Source: Stramonita haemastoma
Lineage: Eukaryota > Mollusca > Gastropoda > Neogastropoda > Muricidae
NCBI GenBank assembly: GCA_030674155.1
Contig: CM060320.1
Coordinates: 20,756,819 to 20,820,818, forward strand
Direction of reading: 5' to 3'
DNA: 64,000 bases
Below are positions 57,110 to 64,000 of this stretch, one piece after another (within the stretch, counting starts at the first letter, position 1; every line of letters begins with the position of its first letter). The translations under genes and the position numbers were made by a program. Under the pieces are notes generated by a model. That model saw only the letters and a list, made by a program, of their open reading frames with translations. It was not told the DNA's origin and did not search any database.

Positions 57110-57530
57110 CAAGAAGGTGGCAGGATGGTTAAGGCGGTCACCTGCCAAACTAGTAAACCGTAAGGTTCTGGGTTTGATTCCTAGCCTTGCCGTTTCTTCC
57201 CAGTTTAACGAGAAAACCGAACTTAATGTCAAAGTCCATCGGATGAGTGTATAAACTGAGGGCTTATGTCTGAATGTACGCAGAACATCTTGTGCACATA
57301 TTAAAAACCCATTCCGCCTATCAGAGCAGTAGGCCATTTCGTTCTGATGGGAACGGTTGACAATTTTTTTTAATGCATGCATACAGGTGCCGTGGTTACA
57401 CACCACCTCCGAATTCGGAATGTGGCTACCTAAACGGCGGGGAGCGGGGATAAAAAAATAAATTGGTTGCATACGTAAAAGTCTCCCCATTGGTGGACCT
57501 CAGGGCTGTAGCCGAGGAACAAAAAAAGTG
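57110..57530 (+). mobile_element. SINE family A, full-length, tRNA-derived head
   Basis: Head GGTGGCAGGATGGTTAAGGC then GGTCACCTGCC (A box); GTTCTGGGTTTGATTCC (B box). The body AGAACATCTTGTGCACATAT, GCAGTAGGCCATTTCGTTCT, GGTGCCGTGGTTACACACCA and CGGAATGTGGCTACCTAAAC ends in GGGCTGTAGCCGAGGAAC. It is the best reference copy in the window. The interrupted copy at 3966 matches throughout. Confidence 0.88.
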
Positions 57531-57849
57531 CAGAGATCCCTTCTGATTTTCTTGATTTTATTGTTTCTTTGTAGTGATTTTTTTCATCATTGTGGATGTA
57601 TTTTACGTGGAAACTTCTAGCAGAATGCTTTACTTATGTAACTCAGGGTGCATGCAAATTATTTCCTTACAAACATTCTTATGAAATGCTTGTTCATTGG
57701 TCCTTTTCGAGCACATATAACATCATCAAGCACAAAGGCACGTGCCCGTGCGCACGTGCACACTCAAGCAATCAAGCACACACATACCCATAAACGCCAC
57801 AGGAGCGCAAATACACATGTGGGTGTAGCACGTGCGCCCACATGCACAC

Positions 57850-57977
<128 letters not shown>

Positions 57978-58459
57978 ATGCCCGTCAGAGCGAGAAAATC
58001 CTTCAAATATTTGCCTGTGGTGGGATTGAAACCCACAATCTCTCAGCCAACAAGCCATTACATCAGACTCTGCACCACTGGGGATTATCTTATTCTTCTT
58101 CTTCCATTCTGTCATTTTCCTCGCTGCTTATGTCATCATTTTCTCATGATGATCATTTTCTGCTTAATAATTCAGTTACCTGCATTTAAAGAAAAGTTCT
58201 ACGAGCGAATCTGAAAATTGGGTACTTTTTGCCGTAACAGTTTTTGTTGTTGTCGTTGTTACTTTTTTCTACTTCTTTTCTTTGATGAGTCAGGTGTATG
58301 AAGCGATTGTTCAGGTGTTTTGTCTGTGGGTGTTTTTTTCTATAGAGTTTAGTGTGTTGTTTATCATGATGTTTTTATTTGGGCTCATTTTCCTATCCAC
58401 TGGCGAAAAATGAGGTGGAGTAATTCCATGCCAGGCACGCCTCCTGGATTTATTAGTTC

Positions 58460-58600
58460 CAGAGTATAATCTTCTTCCTTCTCCTTCCCCATCTCCTCCT
58501 CCTTTGCCTCTTTCCCTCCTTCTTCTCCACTATGTATAATTTTCTTCTTGTTGTTGTTCTTCCTCCTCCTATTCCTCCTCCTATTCCTCCTCCTCCTTCT

Positions 58601-58632
<32 letters not shown>

Positions 58633-59060
58633 TTCTTTTTCTTCTTCTCTTCTTCTTCTTCTTCTTCTTCTTCTTCTTCTTCTTCTTCTTCTTCTTCTTT
58701 TCCTCCTCCTCTTCCTCCCTCTTCTCCTCCACTATGTATAATCTTCTTTTCCTCCTCCTCTCCTCCTCTTACTCCCCTTCCCCATCCTCTTTTTCTTTGT
58801 CTCCTTCCTTTTCTTCTTTTTCTTTCTTTCTTCCTTTCTTGCTTTCTTTATTTTTTTCATTTCTTTTCTTTTCTTTCGTTCTTTCTTTCTTTCATTCGTT
58901 CTTTCTTTCTTTCATTCGTTTTTTTCTTTCTTTCATTCTTTCTTTCTTTCTTTCTTCTCCTCTTTTTCTTCTTCTCTTTCCGATTTCAGCTCTGATATGC
59001 TCGTGGATCTTCTTCCTTTTTTTCTTGTTTGTCTTCGTCTTCTTCTTTCCTCCTCCTCCT
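58460..59060. repeat. (TTC)n, (TCC)n and (TTTC)n polypyrimidine region
   Basis: TCC/TTC to about 58795, TTTC with CATTCG variants to 58960, then CTT/CCT. The phrases CTCCACTATGTATAATCTTC (58728) and CTCCACTATGTATAATTTTC (58526), and GATTTCAGCTCTGATA (58983, 59079), each occur twice, so the region contains internal tandem duplications. Confidence 0.92.
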
Positions 59061-59174
59061 CTTCTTCTTTTCTCCCCGATTTCAGCTCTGATACAATCCG
59101 GGATGATCAGTGAAGCTTTAAGCTAGAATATAAATAAAAAGCTCAGATTTGAGAATGGCTTCAATTTATCACGC

Positions 59175-59279
59175 CATAGGAAGAGGGGGAGGAGAGAGAG
59201 GGGGGGGGGGAGAGGGGGAGAGAGAGAGAGAAGAAAGAGAGAGAGAAAGAGAGAGAGAGAGTGAGAGAGGAGAGAGTAG

Positions 59280-59317
<38 letters not shown>

Positions 59318-59458
59318 GAAAGTAGGTGTGAGCGAAACAATTCTGCTTGGAGAAAACAAATCTTGTACAAAACACAGACACATTTTTTTTGCTGGGAGCT
59401 TTGTGGAGGCTCTTCTCTCTCTCTCTCTCGTCATCTCTCTCTCTCTTCTTCTCTCTCT

Positions 59459-59513
<55 letters not shown>

Positions 59514-59570
59514 ACACACACACACTCACACTCACACTCACACTCACACTCACACACTTCTTGTTTTTTT
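59175..59570. repeat. (GA)n ... (CT)n inverted pair with (CACT)n end
   Basis: A GA/GGGA tract (59180-59315) is followed, after about 100 unique bases, by CT (59415-59510) and CACACT (59511-59557). The GA and CT arms are complementary, so the region could form a long imperfect hairpin. A G-run follows at 59577-59602. Confidence 0.9.
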
Positions 59571-59784
59571 TTTTTTGGGGGGGGAGGGAGGGAGGGGGGG
59601 GGAGCTAAAATCTTTTCTTGGATTTTTTTGGGGTGTGGTGGTTATTGTTACTGTTTGGGGAAGATGTGGGTGCATTGGAGAAGTGGGGGGCGGAGGCGTG
59701 GAGGTGCAGTGGCAGCGAATTTAATATTATTAATAATAAACTGGTTGGTTCTGTGGCCTGTCCACTGGCTACCCAGATAGGAAG

Positions 59785-60127
<343 letters not shown>

Positions 60128-60212
60128 CTCTCCCTATCTCTCCCCAAACCGCCTTTTTTTTAGTCTTAGTAGTGTACCTTTGGCAAAGGCCTAACAGGTG
60201 TTCCAGAATTTT

Positions 60213-60340
60213 AGGTAAAAGTAAAGGTGTCCCTTAACCTGTGCAGTAGTTTGGGGAGTAAGGTGTCATAAACCTCAGCTTTTCTGCTTAACTTAAACTT
60301 GGGGAGATTAAGTGTTCTGACCGCTTGTTAAGCTTGAATA
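60213..60340 (-). mobile_element. SINE family C fragment
   Basis: GGTAAAAGTAAAGGTGTCCC, AACCTCAGCTTTTCTGC and TAACTTAAACTTGGGGAGAT, then AGTGTTCTGACCGC. It is internally deleted relative to 12728-13033. Confidence 0.65.
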
Positions 60341-60574
60341 GAACGAACACACAAAGTCACTAGAACTATTGCTTTTAATACATTACTGCCTGAATCATCA
60401 GTTTGTTGGTAAGTGTAGTTTAGACAGGCAGGTCCAGATAAAGACACACACACATACACATAAAGTTGGAAAAGAAGAAAAAGATAAATGTCACTCTCAA
60501 TCATTCCATCTTGCTTTTTGTCTATCTGGGTTTGAACTCAAAAGCATCTCAACATCTTACGAGTTTTAAAATAT

Positions 60575-60645
60575 GACGAGGTGATAGCCCTGATATGGCC
60601 TATGTGGTCGGCGGGGCTATGAGCAACATAATTGGATTGGATTGG
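60575..60645 (+). mobile_element. Dispersed repeat E, (ATTGG)n-tailed
   Basis: GGTGATAGCCCTGATATGGC, CTATGTGGTCGGCGGGGCTA and GAGCAACATAATTGGATTGG, a fourth copy with transitions at CpG-like positions. Confidence 0.75.
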
Positions 60646-60699
60646 CATCTCAACAATTCTATCTATAAAAAAATAATAATAAACCGAGTAACAAAAACA

Positions 60700-61555
60700 G
60701 CAACAACAACACAAAAGTTTTAAATCTTTCAACATACAAACGACAAAAAAACAGAAAGATGGATTTTAAAAAAATCACGAACCTACCACATGCCCCAAAG
60801 CGAAGAACATGGCACAGCCTCCTACAGACGCCGCCCCTCCTCACCCCGCAAATCAAGTTGAGCCTGACGTGTGACATGGAGAGTTTGAACACCCAACCTG
60901 ACGTTGCATACACAGGGTCCTTCTCCGGGGACCCTGCTCCCCAATCCCTCTTCATTCCGGGACCCCTAGGGGACCATAGCGAGCAAGGGTAGTCGCCCAC
61001 GAATGGCAGATATGGAGTTTGTTTTTTCTCACTTCCCGGCATCATTCCACGGGTCTCGAAGTTTACAGGATTATGTGCTCTGCCGGGTCATTCCAAACAT
61101 TTGGGGATTTCGTGGAAAGTTCACAAGGTTGTGGAAAAGTTTGTAATGGATTTATCTCGTGTGCCGCAATGTTCTATTCTAACACTGGACAGCGCAATGT
61201 CATAAATTTAAAATAAGACGTAAATCCTGATTGCTGTTTCAATGTTATGTTTTTTTTAAATATTAGATTTCAGATTTGTGTTTGTTTGATTGATTTTTTT
61301 AAAGCTGACATTTCTTTACCAGGAAAAAACACATATTCCCCCAACTTAGTCATTTAAAGTCTTGATGCTCTGACTGGTTGTTTCGGCGGGGTTTGTTTTT
61401 AGGCTGGGTTTGTTTTTGGCTTTCTTTTATGGGGCTTTATTGCTTTTTTTTGTTTTAAACTCTTATGACCACCCGTACTGCTACTCGTACTCCCTCCAAG
61501 CCTCCTTTGGGTGATTCACCCATCACTGATGAAAGTGTACAACTAAATCCAGCCT
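60700..61555. other. Unique region without assigned features
   Basis: A GC-richer part (60780-61000) has open frames on both strands, but no motif I know and no initiation or splice context that decides between them. The remainder is AT-rich. Confidence 0.4.
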
Positions 61556-61557
61556 AA

Positions 61558-61890
61558 GTTATGGCAGTTTTACATTGGTTCTGTTTCTTACATCTGTTCC
61601 ATTTATTCTGTTTCTTACATCCGTTCAGTTGCTTCTGTTTCTTACATAGGTGATTCTGTTTCTTGCATAGGTTCTATTGATTCTGTTTCTTACATCCGTT
61701 ACAACGGTTCTGTTACATACTAGGTTCTTTTGATTCTGTTTCTTACATCCGTTACAACGGTTCTGTTACATGCTAGGTTCTATTGCTTTTGTATTTTAGA
61801 TAGGTTCTTTTGGTTCTGTTTCTTACATCCGTTACATCGGTTCTGTTCCTTACATAGGTTCTATTAGTTCTGTTTCTTACATCCACCCAC
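61558..61890. repeat. TTCTGTTTCTTACATCCGTT minisatellite
   Basis: About ten variants of GGTTCTGTTTCTTACAT(CCGTTA/AGGTT) arranged in pairs; one 55-60-base higher unit (TTGATTCTGTTTCTTACATC ...CAACGGTTCTGTTACATNCTAG) repeats nearly perfectly at 61676 and 61730. Bases 61891-62465 hold no gene I can support. Confidence 0.9.
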
Positions 61891-62469
61891 CCCCCCTTTT
61901 TATACATACATTACTCGTGCCTGAAAGCAGTACGCACATCAGGAGAGACATCAGTCAAGACGCTGATGGTTCAGGGTAAATCTCTTCGTGTCCTGCAAAC
62001 TTGTCTGACGAAGGACGACCCCGAGATCAATCCATCCTGTCACTCTGGGGGTTGATTGACGCTGCGATGCAAACACACGCGTTGTGCTAGTACCGAGGGC
62101 GGACAGGAACCAAATAATAGTCCTTTTCTCTGATAGGTCTCCTGGTAGTGTGCTCACAGTGCTGTGGACACAGCTCCCTCCTGGACAAACACTCAAACGT
62201 AAACACATCAGGAAGGCACCGTGATGTAGTTGAAAGAGAATGTTGGTTTGACGAGAGAGGCGGATGAAGAGAGAGGAGACAGAGATAGTAGAGAGATGTT
62301 TCATACTTCAATTGTGATGGGAGGGGGGGGGGAGGTACCTCCGGTTTTGTCCTAGGTCCAAATCAGCATCATTAAAAACACTGATAAATATCACGTTTTA
62401 TAACAGCGTGGAAAATCGTGAACTACAACAGTGAAGATCATCACATTGTCATTTTATATTGCTGATGAA

Positions 62470-62481
62470 TGAGAGAGAGCG

Positions 62482-62553
<72 letters not shown>
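62470..62553. repeat. (GA)n tract
   Basis: GAGCGAGC then pure GA. Confidence 0.97.
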
Positions 62554-62556
<3 letters not shown>

Positions 62557-62639
62557 GATTCCTATCAATGTGCCTGTCAGTATTGTAATTGCCCTTTATG
62601 GGATGCTTAAAGTGTTTCTTGAATTTGACTTGTCTTGAT

Positions 62640-62710
62640 TTGACGGACAGACATACAGACAGATTGACAGGGAAGGGAATGCAGGTAGACAGACAGACAG
62701 ACAGACAGAA
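62640..62710. repeat. (ACAG)n microsatellite
   Basis: GACAGACATACAGACAGATT then pure ACAG/CAGA. Confidence 0.9.
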
Positions 62711-62898
62711 ACTAACCCCTCTGTAACCAAATTTCCATCAAACATAATTATCTTCAGACGAAACGTGAGCGTCCAACAAATTCTCTGTGTACCGAAAAAT
62801 ACCAGGAAGGTGAAACTATAAATAATGGAACTTCCGTCTATCTGTTCAAATCTTGAATATCGACAGAAGAAATGTTTATGTGACACCAGTGGAACTAA

Positions 62899-63070
62899 AC
62901 TGACAGTAGATATTCAACAACGGGTGTACTCTCCGAAGTCTTATCTTTGGATTAATTATTTGATCCATTCGCTAATCACAGATCAGACGACAGTGGATAT
63001 TCAACAACGGATGTACTCTCCGAAGTCTTTTGTCTAAACTATTTGATCCATTCCTTAAACGGAGATCTCA
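62899..63070 (+). repeat. 87-bp tandem duplication in a short open frame
   Basis: GATATTCAACAACGGGTGTA..TCTCCGAAGTCTT starts at 62909 and again at 62996 (one or two changes). The period is 87 bases, a multiple of three, so TVDIQQR.YSPKS appears twice in the frame 62825-63037. Whether it is translated is unknown. Confidence 0.75.
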
Positions 63071-63159
63071 TTTCTTTGAAACCAGCTCTGTCACAAATAC
63101 CCGGATACATTAATGTCTATGTGATATTGTTGATATTCATCTCAGGTTATTTTTAGCTT

Positions 63160-63245
63160 TTAATAATAATAATAATAATAATAATAAATGGAATTTATAT
63201 AGCGCTATATCTTGCAAAACAAATCAAAGCGCTTGCATTCAACCA
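63160..63245 (+). mobile_element. (AAT)n plus ATTTATATAGCGCTATATC short element
   Basis: AAT trimers followed by GGAATTTATATAGCGCTATA and AATCAAAGCGCTTGCATTC. This AGCGCT-bearing terminal block is, from memory, common at ends of short metazoan repeats. Only this end is present. Confidence 0.45.
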
Positions 63246-63296
63246 ATTATTGCGCATGCAGCCAACAACAATTTAGATTTTTAACGAAGCCAATGT

Positions 63297-63299
<3 letters not shown>

Positions 63300-63373
<74 letters not shown>
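63300..63373. repeat. (CA)n microsatellite
   Basis: Pure CA. The flanks are unique. Confidence 0.97.
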
Positions 63374-63379
<6 letters not shown>

Positions 63380-63654
63380 AAACACTTTGGCAGGGTGGTG
63401 GATATTTCGGCTGTTGAGAGCAGGGGCAGAAGATGAACCAGGATAGGAAAGTCTTTTGGTATCAAGCTAATCAAACTAATCTTCTCCTGGTCTTTTAGAG
63501 TCTGTTACTGCACGTTTCTCATGTATTCTCACTTTGCTAGGCGGCAAATATGGCACTGTGGCATTATTGCTTGCTATCCACTGGCTTGCAAACGAGAATC
63601 TAAGAGGAACAGAATATTCTCATACAAAGAGAGAAAGATTGGGAGAAAGAGAAC

Positions 63655-63682
63655 AAGAGAGGGAGAGGAGAGAGAGAGAGAG

Positions 63683-63732
<50 letters not shown>

Positions 63733-63758
63733 GTTGTTGTTGTTGGGTTGTGGGTGAG

Positions 63759-63837
<79 letters not shown>

Positions 63838-64000
63838 GTGTGTGTGTCTGTGTATTATGTATGTATGTGTGTGTGTGTGTGTAAGTGTGTGTGTGTTCCT
63901 AAAGTTTACGTATTTTCACATTTAGTGAAATATGACAAAAGTGTGTGTGTGCGTGCGTGCATGCGTGAGTGTGTGCGTGTATGTGTGTGTTGTGGTGTGT
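63655..64000. repeat. (GA)n then long (TG)n, to window end
   Basis: GA (63655-63686), TG to 63895 with TTG and TATG interruptions, a short unique spacer, then TG/TGCG to the edge. The window both starts and ends in TG-type satellite. Confidence 0.96.

Noticed and set aside
60659..61045. Minus-strand 128-codon frame as a gene
   Set aside because: The opposite strand is equally open over the same GC-rich stretch, and no motif or homologue comes to mind.

Overview
This is eukaryotic, intron-scale, non-coding-rich DNA with no bacterial features. It is dominated by simple-sequence repeats ((TG/CA)n, (CT/GA)n, (TTC)n, (CATA)n, (TA)n, (TTTC)n, degenerate (TACAA)n), by tRNA-headed SINEs, and by dead or nearly intact LINEs. 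The style (very long CA/CT/CATA tracts, several SINE families with clear A/B-box heads, LINEs whose relatives I associate with lophotrochozoans) suggests a mollusc, perhaps a marine gastropod. That is an inference from memory, not something the sequence proves. I find no rRNA, no convincing functional tRNA, no CRISPR, and no host protein-coding gene I can name. One possible host first exon lies at 29872-30112.

Layout. 0-22.5 kb: microsatellites, SINE fragments, a 460-bp tandem duplication (8983-9860), a four-times dispersed unit with a G-run and a microsatellite (5.6, 8.2, 10.3 and 13.2 kb), and two decayed, tail-to-tail copies of an ORF with a coiled coil and an SGNH-hydrolase domain (17.99-19.83 kb plus, 22.17-20.13 kb minus). 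22.56-22.86 kb: a short reverse-transcriptase relic with a (TTCGA)n tail.

23003-28587 is the best-preserved element: an APE-type non-LTR retrotransposon with two ORFs, a (TTCTTGAG)n 3' tail and a target-site duplication of at least 18 bp. Its ORF1 starts with a 36-residue hydrophobic leader that ends in a canonical 2A ribosome-skipping motif (GDIELNPGP), followed by an Asn/Tyr/Asp-rich stretch, a coiled coil and an L1-ORF1-like RNA-binding region. ORF2 encodes an endonuclease, a reverse transcriptase with an intact FADD, and a C-terminal Cys/His motif. Each ORF carries one single-base frameshift. ORF1 ends at UGA-C in the same frame as ORF2.

30.7-34.1 kb holds four diverged copies of a roughly 1-kb unit in direct orientation. 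35.3-46 kb is (CATA)n, CT and CA satellite DNA peppered with fragments of one RTE-like LINE family. One of these (43839-44541) has the structure of a twin-priming 5' inversion inside a SINE, with an 11-bp target-site duplication. 46.71-48.98 kb is a minus-strand, 5'-truncated LINE whose RT catalytic aspartates have become alanines in a GCT run; matching satellite blocks flank it. 49-64 kb returns to SINEs and satellites, including a compound (CA)n(TA)n array with a 114-bp period.

The genes do not form a pathway. The window is a record of nested retrotransposition into, and expansion of, microsatellite DNA. The most interesting single signal is the 2A leader of the LINE at 23 kb.
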